The notes: generated by a model not told the origin, from the sequence alone. 6,711 bases of DNA from Candidatus Poseidoniaceae archaeon (GCA_028822955.1 JAPKCL010000094.1:1-6711); one strand, 5' to 3'. Positions 1 to 6,405 are shown, numbered from the stretch's first letter. Numbers and translations: made by a program.

Positions 1-280
1 TACCTTTTTTGGCAACTTGCTTAGCCTTTACTGTCAATTTATGACTCACGTCTTTGGAAGTATCCATTCCCTTACGTGCAACGTTCTTAGTTGACGTTGA
101 AAGGGATTTGCTCACCACTTTGGTATTCTCAATACTTTTTACAGCAACTTCCTTACTTTTTGATGCAATACTTTTACCAATCACTTTTGAGTTTTCAAAC
201 CCCTTCGTAGCGAGGTCTTTGGAGCGAGAAGCTAATTCATTGACCTTTGAAGACCAATCATTCGAAGTCTCATCAGTCAT
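1..280 (-). CDS. Lysine-rich 11-residue-repeat protein, N-terminal part (cut by window edge)
   Basis: Opens with ATG at 280 and stays open for 93 codons to the left edge, so the C-terminus is missing. After a short head (MTDETSNDWSSKVNELA), residues 18-93 form seven consecutive 11-residue units without insertion or deletion. Lys is invariant at unit position 4 (residues 21, 32, 43, 54, 65, 76, 87), Leu/Ile/Val sits at position 6, and Ser/Thr/Ala and Ala/Gly/Ser at positions 3 and 7. No Cys, Pro, signal peptide or membrane segment is visible. Such 11-mers are known from amphipathic helices of synuclein, apolipoprotein, perilipin and LEA-type proteins that lie on lipid surfaces or protect cells under stress; a role here is only inference. 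It lies 78 bases downstream of the acyl-CoA dehydrogenase on the same strand. No Shine-Dalgarno site is seen. The hydrophobic plus-strand reading of this stretch is judged to be its antisense shadow. Confidence 0.75.
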   Translation of the reverse strand, partial: MTDETSNDWSSKVNELASRSKDLATKGFENSKVIGKSIASKSKEVAVKSIENTKVVSKSLSTSTKNVARKGMDTSKDVSHKLTVKAKQVAKKG

Positions 281-318
281 AGTAGAGGGCAGATGTGACG
301 GGATTTAGAACAACCGGC

Positions 319-330
319 CAGTTCGAACTG
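319..330. repeat. Perfect 12-bp palindrome CAGTTCGAACTG
   Basis: The palindrome is exact and lies between the acyl-CoA dehydrogenase stop and the repeat-protein start. On the minus strand it is flanked by the pairing arms AACAA and TTGTT, so a longer interrupted hairpin is possible. It is about 40-50 bases upstream of the ATG at 280, where it could be an operator for a dimeric regulator or part of a transcript-end structure. The sequence does not decide between these. Confidence 0.4.
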
Positions 331-337
331 AATTGTT

Positions 338-353
338 GAGAAAACGAGAAAAC
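338..353 (-). terminator. T-rich tract after the acyl-CoA dehydrogenase
   Basis: On the minus strand, five bases after the stop codon, the 8-mer GTTTTCTC occurs twice in direct tandem. Pyrimidine/T-rich tracts just after stops are typical of archaeal termination, and the same TTTTCTC core follows the flavodoxin gene at 6423-6429. A terminator role is inferred. If it works, the 11-mer repeat gene has its own promoter. Confidence 0.4.
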
Positions 354-358
354 TGAAA

Positions 359-1552
359 TCATCGAGTGATGGCTTCTGGGTTTTTCGAAAGGTCACGTGT
401 AATGTTCTTGTGATGAGATTCAATTGTTCCACCACCAATTTCTAAGAGTTTTGAATCTCTCCAAAGGCGTTCGACGGTGTATTCACCAACATAGCCGTAG
501 CCACCCATGACTTGCATGGCAGCGTCAGCAATTTCTTTGGCTGCGGTTGCTGCAAACAACTTGACACCATCTGAATCAAGTCGGTGTCCAGGTTTACCGA
601 GAGTCATGTGGAATGCTGTATCGTAGATGTAGGCACGCATTGCACGGTATTTCGCCCATGATTCGCCGATATAACGTTGCATTTGTCCGAAATCACGGAT
701 TTGTGATTTGAACGCAGACCGTTCAGAAGCATAACGATTCATGTCTTCGAGTGCACGCCGAGAGATACCCAAAGCCATAGCGGCAAGCGTCAAGCGTTCG
801 ACTTCTAAATTCCCCATCATGTGGAGAAGTGATTCACCTGGTGCGCCAACAATATTAGCCGCTGGAACAATGCAATCCTCAAAGACGAGTTCTGCGGTAT
901 TTGATGCACGCATTCCGGTTTTATCCATTATTTTCTGACCGACGCTGTAGCCAACCATTCCAGCTTCGACAAGGAATGTCGACATTTGGACACGCCCTCT
1001 GTCATCCGTACCGGTTTTAGCATAGACCCAAACAACATCAGCGGGAGTTCCTGTTTCATCGAGGCATCCGTTGGTAATCCACATCTTTCGACCGTTGAGC
1101 AACCATGTACCATCGTCTTGTTGAACGGCTGTGGTTGACAATCCGAGTACATCAGTGCCGGCATCCGGTTCAGACATAGCCATTGCACCAATCCATTCGC
1201 CCGAGCAGACAAGTGGAAGAATACGTTCTTTTTGTTCTTCATTGCCGTTGAAAGAGAGATTGTTGACGAACAGCATCGAATGAGCGAGGTATGCAAGAGC
1301 AAATCCAGGGTCTGATGCAGAGAGTTCTTCATGAACAATAGCACAAGCGGTCGCATCAAGTCCAGCGCCACCGTATTTTTCTTCAGCACTGATTCCTAAA
1401 AGTCCGAGTTCACCCATCGAACGAAGCAAAGTCAAATTGAACTTTTCTTCACGATCGTGAAGGAGTGCCTGAGGTTCAACATGTTCCTTGGTCCAGTCAC
1501 GAACCATCTCACGTAGCATTGCGTGTTCTTCACTAGGATTCCCTATATCCAT
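359..1552 (-). CDS. Acyl-CoA dehydrogenase, isovaleryl-CoA dehydrogenase type
   Basis: FAD flavoenzyme that oxidises an acyl-CoA to the 2-enoyl-CoA and passes electrons to an electron-transfer flavoprotein, in the cytoplasm. The 397 residues match the usual 380-400. In order: N-terminal helical domain with EKYGGAGLD (58-66), beta-domain FAD/substrate loops AMSEPDAGTD (125-134) and WITNG (158-162), then the C-terminal helical domain with GGYGYVGEY (350-358) and RDSKLLEIGGGT (365-376). At the place where medium-chain enzymes carry the catalytic Glu (YEGT) this protein has GGGT; instead LEVERL puts a Glu at 252, where isovaleryl-CoA dehydrogenase has its base. A branched-chain acyl-CoA substrate is therefore favoured, though not proven. 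The start is ATG at 1552, where family homology begins. An in-frame GTG at 1591 would add 13 unconserved residues. It lies 59 bases after the basic-tail gene on the same strand. Confidence 0.95.
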   Translation of the reverse strand: MDIGNPSEEHAMLREMVRDWTKEHVEPQALLHDREEKFNLTLLRSMGELGLLGISAEEKYGGAGLDATACAIVHEELSASDPGFALAYLAHSMLFVNNLSFNGNEEQKERILPLVCSGEWIGAMAMSEPDAGTDVLGLSTTAVQQDDGTWLLNGRKMWITNGCLDETGTPADVVWVYAKTGTDDRGRVQMSTFLVEAGMVGYSVGQKIMDKTGMRASNTAELVFEDCIVPAANIVGAPGESLLHMMGNLEVERLTLAAMALGISRRALEDMNRYASERSAFKSQIRDFGQMQRYIGESWAKYRAMRAYIYDTAFHMTLGKPGHRLDSDGVKLFAATAAKEIADAAMQVMGGYGYVGEYTVERLWRDSKLLEIGGGTIESHHKNITRDLSKNPEAITR

Positions 1553-1611
1553 GGTCTCACCAACCTTTCGGGCGTTATTCTCCTTTTTCACCCTTTGTTG
1601 AATTTTGCTCG

Positions 1612-2115
1612 TTAACGTTTCAAAAAACTACGGCGTTTTCGACGCTCTCCTTTGCGACTCGATTCGACACGTGCAGAGCGCTGGACTTTCTTCTCGGAGC
1701 CTACGGACGGCCGAGAGCGAGTTACTTGAGGAGGTCCTCGCATTGACCGTCTACGTTGTGGAGATTCCGGTTGTTTTTTGATTCGGCGGATTCGGCGGAT
1801 AGGTTCTTGGTTTAATGCTACCTTTCGAGCTCGAAGTCCAACATGTTGAAGATGGCTGTTCGCAACTTGGGTTACATTTGATTGAGTATGGAGCCCTGCG
1901 CTTTTGAGGACATTTTGTGCACGTTGCCGTGGCGTTGTGATTCGAACTTCATCGACAATTCTTTTGGTCAGATGTTCAAGAGATTGGTCACCTTTCACGC
2001 GAGGTGCTTTTCGTACATCGATGTGGAGTTCATCTTCGTTTTCAGGCTCGTCATCAATCAATCCCAAAAGGAAATTCTTGCTCAAAGCATCCTGCTTTCG
2101 CTCAACCATACGCAT
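1612..2115 (-). CDS. Hypothetical protein with an Arg/Lys-rich C-terminal tail
   Basis: I do not recognise this family. The predicted protein is 167 residues from ATG at 2115 (alternatives: TTG at 2124, ATG at 2109; none has a clear ribosome site). Three zones are visible: an acidic N-terminal stretch containing IDDEPENEDELHID; a middle part, with LEHLTKRIVDEVRITTPRQR, that looks helical and mixed in charge; and a last third of about 65 residues dominated by Arg and Lys with Ser, Pro and Gln, such as RRIRRIKKQ and KGERRKRRSFLKR, likely disordered. There is no Cys, signal peptide or membrane segment. An acidic head plus a basic tail suggests nucleic-acid or ribosome binding, by inference only. 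It lies between the zinc-ribbon and acyl-CoA dehydrogenase genes on the same strand. The frame is open throughout, and the opposite-strand readings here lack any recognisable feature. Confidence 0.7.
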   Translation of the reverse strand: MRMVERKQDALSKNFLLGLIDDEPENEDELHIDVRKAPRVKGDQSLEHLTKRIVDEVRITTPRQRAQNVLKSAGLHTQSNVTQVANSHLQHVGLRARKVALNQEPIRRIRRIKKQPESPQRRRSMRGPPQVTRSRPSVGSEKKVQRSARVESSRKGERRKRRSFLKR

Positions 2116-2158
2116 CCCATCCAATGCGAATGTTGTTTGATTCTATTATGAAGGTTCC

Positions 2159-2198
2159 CCGTCAAAAGACGGCTAAAATGCGGTTTTTTAAAGCATTT
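2159..2198. repeat. Two small hairpins between the zinc-ribbon and basic-tail genes
   Basis: CCGTC-AAAA-GACGG (2159-2172) is a perfect 5-bp stem with a four-base loop. Next to it AAATGC (2176-2181) pairs with GCATTT (2193-2198) around an 11-base AT-rich loop, overlapping the zinc-ribbon stop codon. On the minus strand the second stem is followed by T residues, so this may end or attenuate the transcript before the basic-tail gene. Stems are short and chance is possible. Confidence 0.35.
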
Positions 2199-2373
2199 AT
2201 CGGTCTTCCGAAATAATCTCGAGGTACTCTTTATAGTCAGCCTCATTCTCAAATTCAAGTGGAATGACCATCAATTCTAAGCAATCCTGGCACTGATAAC
2301 GTTGACCTGTCATGAAACCAACATAGGGGTAGACTCGGATTCCATGGCAAGCAATACAGACTCGGAACGACAT
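2197..2373 (-). CDS. Small four-cysteine zinc-ribbon protein (58 aa)
   Basis: A complete short reading frame from ATG at 2373 to TAA at 2197. The protein starts MSFRVCIACHGIRVYP and carries two CxxC knuckles, C6-x2-C9 and C28-x2-C31, separated by 18 residues, the layout of a rubredoxin-like or zinc-ribbon fold binding one metal. The second knuckle is QCQDC. The last 27 residues are acidic (LEFENEADYKEYLEIISEDR), probably helical. Small zinc ribbons of this kind are usually protein- or nucleic-acid-binding accessory factors; no specific function can be assigned. It lies 70 bases after selO on the same strand. No Shine-Dalgarno site is seen. The paired CxxC pattern, plausible composition, and good fit between neighbours argue that it is real in spite of its length. 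Alternative: a small rubredoxin-type redox protein, less likely because the knuckles lack the CPxCG form. Confidence 0.75.
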   Translation of the reverse strand: MSFRVCIACHGIRVYPYVGFMTGQRYQCQDCLELMVIPLEFENEADYKEYLEIISEDR

Positions 2374-2443
2374 AAGAACAACTATCGCTTAGGCTTGAAG
2401 ATAATAATCATTTGTTTGAAAGAACAGCACTTCTAAGAATTAT

Positions 2444-3967
2444 TCAACTTGAACACGAAAGCATCGAGCATCCAACTCGATTACGTGCCCACTCTGGACG
2501 TTTCTGAAACCATTCATCTTCATGTTGTAGTTGTTCACCATAGGGGTCTTGGAGAAGTTCATGGAGGGATTCACAAACTGAAAAGTCTCCCTTTTCTGCC
2601 GCATCGATTGCCAATTGGGCCATCCAATTCCGCAGAACATATTTCGGATTCGCTTGAAGCATTGCCTCTCGGTTTGGTTGTCCTTCAACTCTGGACCACC
2701 ATGCTTCCAGCCACTCATTCCATGCTTGTACAGGAATGGACGTTTCATCGTAAAAAGCAGACGTTAATGATTCGATGTTCGGGGATTGAAGCGTACTAAG
2801 TAATCTGAAAAAAATGGTCATATCAGTCTCGACTTCTTGGAGAAGGGTATTGAGATTACGAACCATGTCTTCATCTTCGTCAAGGAAGTCATTCAACCCT
2901 AATTTTTCGACCCACATTTTATTGTGATGTTGATCGAAGCATGTTGTGTATGCTGAAAGTACATCATGCAATTGCTCGGGGTCTTCCATCAAAGGAATCA
3001 TCGCTTCAAGTAAGCGCGCCAGATTCCAAGCGGCAATTTGTGGTTGCTGCCCATAGCGGTACCTTTGCGTCGATGAATCAGTGGTATTCGGCGTCCAACC
3101 AGGGTTGTAATCTTCAAGCCATCCATATGGCCCGTAATCAATGGTGAGACCGTGAATCGACATGTTATCGGTATTCATCACACCATGAACAAAACCCACT
3201 CGCATCCAATGTGCAATCATCAATGCTGTGTCTTCAGCAATTTGACACAGCCAAGCAAGTAGCCCAGCATCACCAATGGATGAGTGGGAAGGGAAATGGG
3301 TACGGATTGTATGTTCGACGAGGGCTTTCAATGTCTCTGTATCACCTGATGCCGAATGGATTTGGAAACTTCCAAATCGGATAAAACTCGGTGCAACACG
3401 ACCAACGATGGCTCCTTGTTCATAGGCACGGTTACCGTCATACATCACATCCCTGAGAATCGATTCTCCGGTTGTCACAAGCGAGAGTGCTCGTGTCGTA
3501 GGAACACCCAAATGATGCATGGCTTCACTGCAAAGAAATTCTCGTATTGATGAGCGAAGGACAGCCTTGCCATCTGCAGTTCGAGAGTATGGAGTTCGAC
3601 CAGCACCCTTCAGTTGAAGTTCGAGAACTTCTGTTTCACATTGAACTTCTCCGAGCGTAATAGCACGTCCATCACCGAGTTGTCCAGCCCAATTTCCAAA
3701 CTGGTGCCCCCCGTATCGCTGAGCGTAACTATCCATACCGTTGACGGGTTCTCCTCCACCCAAAAGTTCAGCATCACCACGCTCAACTCCAAGCCGTTGA
3801 CCTAATTGTTTGGACCATAATTGAAGCGTTGGTGAAGGTGATGGAGTTGGCTGAACTCGAGACCAGCATGCTTGAGGTACTTGACGAGAAAAACCGCCGA
3901 CTTCTGAATCACCAGGAGTTTCACTGACAAACCGATTGAGCCACACGAGAGATTCCAGTGTGCCCAT
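2444..3967 (-). CDS. selO: Protein adenylyltransferase SelO (YdiU family), Cys form
   Basis: SelO is a pseudokinase-fold enzyme that transfers AMP from ATP to Ser/Thr/Tyr of target proteins, linked to redox homeostasis in E. coli and mitochondria. The 507 residues are full length. Seen in order: family N-terminus with NRF and SRVQPTPSPSP; YGGHQFGNWAGQLGDGRA (85-102); LKGAGRTPYSR with ATP-site Lys120; SSIREFL with Glu143; GRVAPSFIRFG (189-199); HGVMNTDNMS (261-270, Asp267) and the metal-binding DYGPYG (Asp277). Spacings of Lys120/Glu143 and Asp267/Asp277 agree with those I recall for characterised SelO. The C-terminus is CSMLSCSS: Cys505 holds the place of selenocysteine in animal SelO, and Cys500 is a second nearby thiol. 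The start is ATG at 3967, with AAGG five bases before it; an in-frame TGA lies upstream. It is divergent from the cysteine-synthesis pair. Confidence 0.97.
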   Translation of the reverse strand: MGTLESLVWLNRFVSETPGDSEVGGFSRQVPQACWSRVQPTPSPSPTLQLWSKQLGQRLGVERGDAELLGGGEPVNGMDSYAQRYGGHQFGNWAGQLGDGRAITLGEVQCETEVLELQLKGAGRTPYSRTADGKAVLRSSIREFLCSEAMHHLGVPTTRALSLVTTGESILRDVMYDGNRAYEQGAIVGRVAPSFIRFGSFQIHSASGDTETLKALVEHTIRTHFPSHSSIGDAGLLAWLCQIAEDTALMIAHWMRVGFVHGVMNTDNMSIHGLTIDYGPYGWLEDYNPGWTPNTTDSSTQRYRYGQQPQIAAWNLARLLEAMIPLMEDPEQLHDVLSAYTTCFDQHHNKMWVEKLGLNDFLDEDEDMVRNLNTLLQEVETDMTIFFRLLSTLQSPNIESLTSAFYDETSIPVQAWNEWLEAWWSRVEGQPNREAMLQANPKYVLRNWMAQLAIDAAEKGDFSVCESLHELLQDPYGEQLQHEDEWFQKRPEWARNRVGCSMLSCSS

Positions 3968-4143
3968 GCCTTGAGCAGCAGTGCGTCTATTTTGAACCTG
4001 CTCGTCAAATTGCGATTCAAATCAGATAACAACGGAAGATTTCGACATTCACAACACCTTATGCAAAATTGATAACTTGCAGCGGTGATTCAAAGGAGAG
4101 GGATTTGACAAACCTGATGAACCTGAATTTATTGGCAATCAAC
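3968..4143. promoter_or_regulatory. Divergent spacer between selO and cbs
   Basis: This 176-base stretch must hold promoters for both directions. For selO the best candidate element is TTCAAAATAGA on the minus strand (3986-3996), 18 bases before the ATG. A near copy, TTCATAATAGA, precedes the basic-tail gene (minus strand, 2142-2152). On the plus strand AAAGGAGAGG (4092-4101) is a good Shine-Dalgarno match but is placed for an in-frame TTG at 4105, not for the ATG at 4144. No promoter box could be fixed for cbs. Confidence 0.4.
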
Positions 4144-5172
4144 ATGGCCCTTCCACATGGCGTTTACGAAGATGTAGTTTCAGCGATTGGTCACACACCA
4201 CTCATCCGCCTCAACAAAGTAACTGCGGACTTATCAGGCTCAGAAGTTTGGGCAAAACTTGAGCGTTGTAGCCCAGGTGGTTCGATCAAAGACCGAATTG
4301 GCCTTGCTATGATTTTGGAAGCAGAGGCAAAGGGTTGGCTCAAACCCGGTGGAACCATTGTCGAAGGAACCAGTGGTAACACAGGTATTGGACTGGCGAT
4401 GGTCGCGGCACAACGAGGATACAAGTGTGTATTCACAATGCCTGACAAGATGGCGAAGGAGAAAATCGACTTGCTACGGGCCATGGGTGCAAGAGTTGAA
4501 GTTTGCCCAACTGCGGTTGAAAAAGAGGACCCCCGTTCCTATTACATGGTTGCAGAGCGGCTGAGCAAGGAGATTGACGGAGCTTGGTATCCAGACCAAT
4601 ATTCCAACCAATCAAATCCAAAAGCACACATCCATTCAACGGGGCCTGAACTCTGGCAACAGACCCAAGGCGACATAACGCACTTTGTTGCTACCATGGG
4701 AACAGGCGGTACCATTACTGGATGCGGGAAATCTCTGAAAGCACAAGCGAAAGAACACGGTAAAGATGCTCCAAGAATAGTTGGTGTCGATGCTGAAGGA
4801 TCGATTCTCAAAGAATGGTTTGAAGACGGAACTATGGGGGTACCTCATGGATACAAAGTTGAGGGATTCGGTGAAGACTTTATCCCTCCAGCAACCGACT
4901 TTTCAGTTATCGATGAGATTCGAATGGTCGATGATGAGATTTGTTTCCGTATGGCTCGTCGTCTTGCTAAGCAAGAAGGATTATTCTGCGGTGGTTCGTG
5001 TGGTGGAGCATTACAAATCGCACTGGATATTGCTGCTGAACATGATAAAATCGGAGAAAAGGCAAAGATTGTGGTTATACTCCCCGATGCAGGGAATCCA
5101 TATCTTGGAAAAGTCTACAACGATGACTGGTTAAGGGATAACGGATTCGATGTTGATGGATGGGAGTGGTAA
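4144..5172 (+). CDS. cbs: Cystathionine beta-synthase, catalytic core only
   Basis: PLP enzyme of fold type II that condenses serine and homocysteine to cystathionine, in the cytoplasm. From ATG at 4144 the protein is 342 residues. Visible: IGHTPLIRLNKV near the N-terminus; GGSIKDR with the PLP Lys49; EGTSGNTGIGLA (74-85), the substrate Asn loop; MGTGGTITG (185-193), the phosphate loop; VDAEGSIL (215-222), which resembles CBS (DPEGSIL) more than O-acetylserine sulfhydrylase; CGGSCGG with Ser285 at the pyridine nitrogen; and a CBS-like end, ILPDAGNPYLGKVYNDDWLRDNGF (split as ILPD, 312-315, and DDWLRDNGF, 327-335). The haem-binding N-terminus and C-terminal Bateman domain of animal CBS are absent. 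The frame extends upstream: a TTG at 4105 has an ideal ribosome site and would add 13 residues. The alternative is a CysK-type cysteine synthase; the next gene favours CBS. Confidence 0.92.
   Translation: MALPHGVYEDVVSAIGHTPLIRLNKVTADLSGSEVWAKLERCSPGGSIKDRIGLAMILEAEAKGWLKPGGTIVEGTSGNTGIGLAMVAAQRGYKCVFTMPDKMAKEKIDLLRAMGARVEVCPTAVEKEDPRSYYMVAERLSKEIDGAWYPDQYSNQSNPKAHIHSTGPELWQQTQGDITHFVATMGTGGTITGCGKSLKAQAKEHGKDAPRIVGVDAEGSILKEWFEDGTMGVPHGYKVEGFGEDFIPPATDFSVIDEIRMVDDEICFRMARRLAKQEGLFCGGSCGGALQIALDIAAEHDKIGEKAKIVVILPDAGNPYLGKVYNDDWLRDNGFDVDGWEW
5162..5166 (+). promoter_or_regulatory. Ribosome binding site GGGAG inside the end of cbs
   Basis: GGGAG lies seven bases before the ATG at 5174 and within the codons for the final Trp-Glu-Trp of cbs. 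Its good spacing decides the start of the lyase gene and suggests coupling of the two genes. Confidence 0.6.
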
Positions 5173-5173
5173 T

Positions 5174-6325
5174 ATGACTGGAGATTCAACCCGCTGTGTT
5201 CATTCATCCCTCGACCCTGAAGTTACGACAGGTTCTGTCCACACCCCTATTTTTCAAACTTCGACCTATGTTCAGAACGATTTTGCAGACCACCTCGGAT
5301 TTGAGTATGCACGAGGAGACAATCCAACTCGAAACGCTCTACAAAGAGCACTCGCAGAAATGGAATCACCCCATCAAGAAGCGTATGGGTTTTGCTTTGG
5401 TAGCGGAATGGCTGCGATTACAACCATCAGCCAAATGCTCAAACAAGGCGACCATGTCATCGCATGCGACGACCTTTATGGTGGAACTGTTCGCTTATTC
5501 GACCAGATTGCTTCACGATTCGGAATTGAGACCAGTTATTCTCCATTGAAAAGCGGAGACCTTGCCAAAGTGGTTCGAGAAAACTCGAAAATCCTTTGGC
5601 TTGAAAGTCCAACCAATCCACTTCTGACAGTTCACGATATCAAATCACTCGCTGCTGAGGCAAAAGAACACGGCCTCATTGTCGTGGTTGATTCGACCTT
5701 TGCAACTCCAATCTTACAACGCCCATTCGAGCTAGGAGCAGACATCATTGTTCATTCAACAACCAAGTACATCGGTGGTCACAGTGACGTCATCGGTGGT
5801 TGTTTAATCACCCAAAGCAAGGAGATTGCAGAAAAGATTTCGTTCTTACAAAATGCAGTTGGCGCAGTTCCTGCACCAATGGATTGCTTCCTCATTTTAC
5901 GAGGACTTCGAACACTCGCTTTACGGATGAACCGTCATTGTGAAAGTGCACACGTGTTGGCAGAACGATTGCAAGAAGATGAAAAGGTAACCCGCATATT
6001 CTATCCTGGCCTAGAAAGTCACCCAACCCATGAGATCGCAAAACGACAAATGAATGCCTTTGGTGGTATTATTTCTTTAGAGGTCAAAGGTGGAGAAGAG
6101 GGTGCACGGAAATTCGCAGCCCAGTTGAAACTGTTTGCAACAGCAGAGAGTTTGGGTGGCATCGAGTCACTCATCAACCATCCATGGACAATGACGCATG
6201 CAGCAATTCCAGAAAAGCAACGCTATGATGCAGGAATGACTCCGGGCTTGATTCGCTTGTCGGTTGGTATCGAAGATGTTGAAGACCTTTGGCAAGACCT
6301 CGTGGATGCCCTTGCAACTCTGTGA
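5174..6325 (+). CDS. Cystathionine gamma-lyase / gamma-synthase family PLP enzyme
   Basis: Fold type I PLP enzyme of the Cys/Met metabolism family, 383 residues, the usual size. Visible: YARGDNPTRNALQ (45-57) with the Tyr and Arg that bind PLP phosphate of the partner subunit; FGSGMAA (75-81); DLYGGT with Tyr102 stacking on PLP; ESPTNP (144-149); VVDSTFATP with Asp173; STTKYIGGHSDVIGG with PLP Lys198; SLGGIESL with Glu331, matching human lyase Glu339; and GLIRLSVGIED with the carboxylate-binding Arg361. Motifs do not separate lyase from synthase, but cbs directly upstream favours gamma-lyase, giving cysteine, 2-oxobutyrate and ammonia. ATG at 5174 follows the cbs TAA by one base. The Shine-Dalgarno GGGAG lies within the last Trp-Glu-Trp codons of cbs, so the pair is surely co-transcribed and perhaps translationally coupled. 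An in-frame upstream start at 5150 would overlap cbs and add unconserved residues. Confidence 0.93.
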   Translation: MTGDSTRCVHSSLDPEVTTGSVHTPIFQTSTYVQNDFADHLGFEYARGDNPTRNALQRALAEMESPHQEAYGFCFGSGMAAITTISQMLKQGDHVIACDDLYGGTVRLFDQIASRFGIETSYSPLKSGDLAKVVRENSKILWLESPTNPLLTVHDIKSLAAEAKEHGLIVVVDSTFATPILQRPFELGADIIVHSTTKYIGGHSDVIGGCLITQSKEIAEKISFLQNAVGAVPAPMDCFLILRGLRTLALRMNRHCESAHVLAERLQEDEKVTRIFYPGLESHPTHEIAKRQMNAFGGIISLEVKGGEEGARKFAAQLKLFATAESLGGIESLINHPWTMTHAAIPEKQRYDAGMTPGLIRLSVGIEDVEDLWQDLVDALATL

Positions 6326-6364
6326 ATCGCTATGCAGATGTTTGGCTGACATTCAGCAACCAAG

Positions 6365-6405
6365 TCAAGGGTGATGGCAGCAACTGTTGCCAATATCCCT
6401 CTTGA
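6365..6405. terminator. Hairpin in the convergent spacer
   Basis: GGCAGC-AACT-GTTGCC (6376-6391) forms a 6-bp stem with one G-T pair. Outer arms TCAAGGG (6365-6371) and CCCTctTGA (6397-6405, two bases bulged) extend it. It sits in the 144-base spacer between the stops of two convergent genes, where a bidirectional terminator is expected, but no T-run follows directly on the plus strand. On the minus strand a TTTTCTC tract (6423-6429) precedes it after the flavodoxin stop. Confidence 0.4.

Noticed and set aside
54..308. Plus-strand 84-codon hydrophobic frame that could look like a membrane protein
   Set aside because: It is antisense to the Lys-rich 11-mer repeat frame; Lys and Glu codons read backwards give hydrophobic residues. 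The minus-strand frame has internal periodicity and matches the strand of its neighbours.
928..1389. Second minus-strand frame of 153 codons inside the acyl-CoA dehydrogenase
   Set aside because: It fully overlaps a gene with continuous family motifs in another frame, and its product has no recognisable feature.
1553..1591. GTG start that lengthens the acyl-CoA dehydrogenase by 13 residues
   Set aside because: The added residues are not part of the family N-terminus, and the AAGGAG in this stretch lies inside the extension, too far from the ATG to be its ribosome site.
1882..2216. Three overlapping plus-strand frames opposite the basic-tail gene
   Set aside because: They have no motif, and overlap each other and the minus-strand genes; the minus-strand frame is longer and has a coherent charge layout.
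2444..2446. TGA at the selO end as a possible selenocysteine codon
   Set aside because: The redox position is already Cys505 and the TGA comes where the family ends (CSS-stop); it is a normal stop.
2440..4032. Several short frames on both strands within selO
   Set aside because: selO is intact and recognisable along its whole length; these are shadows.
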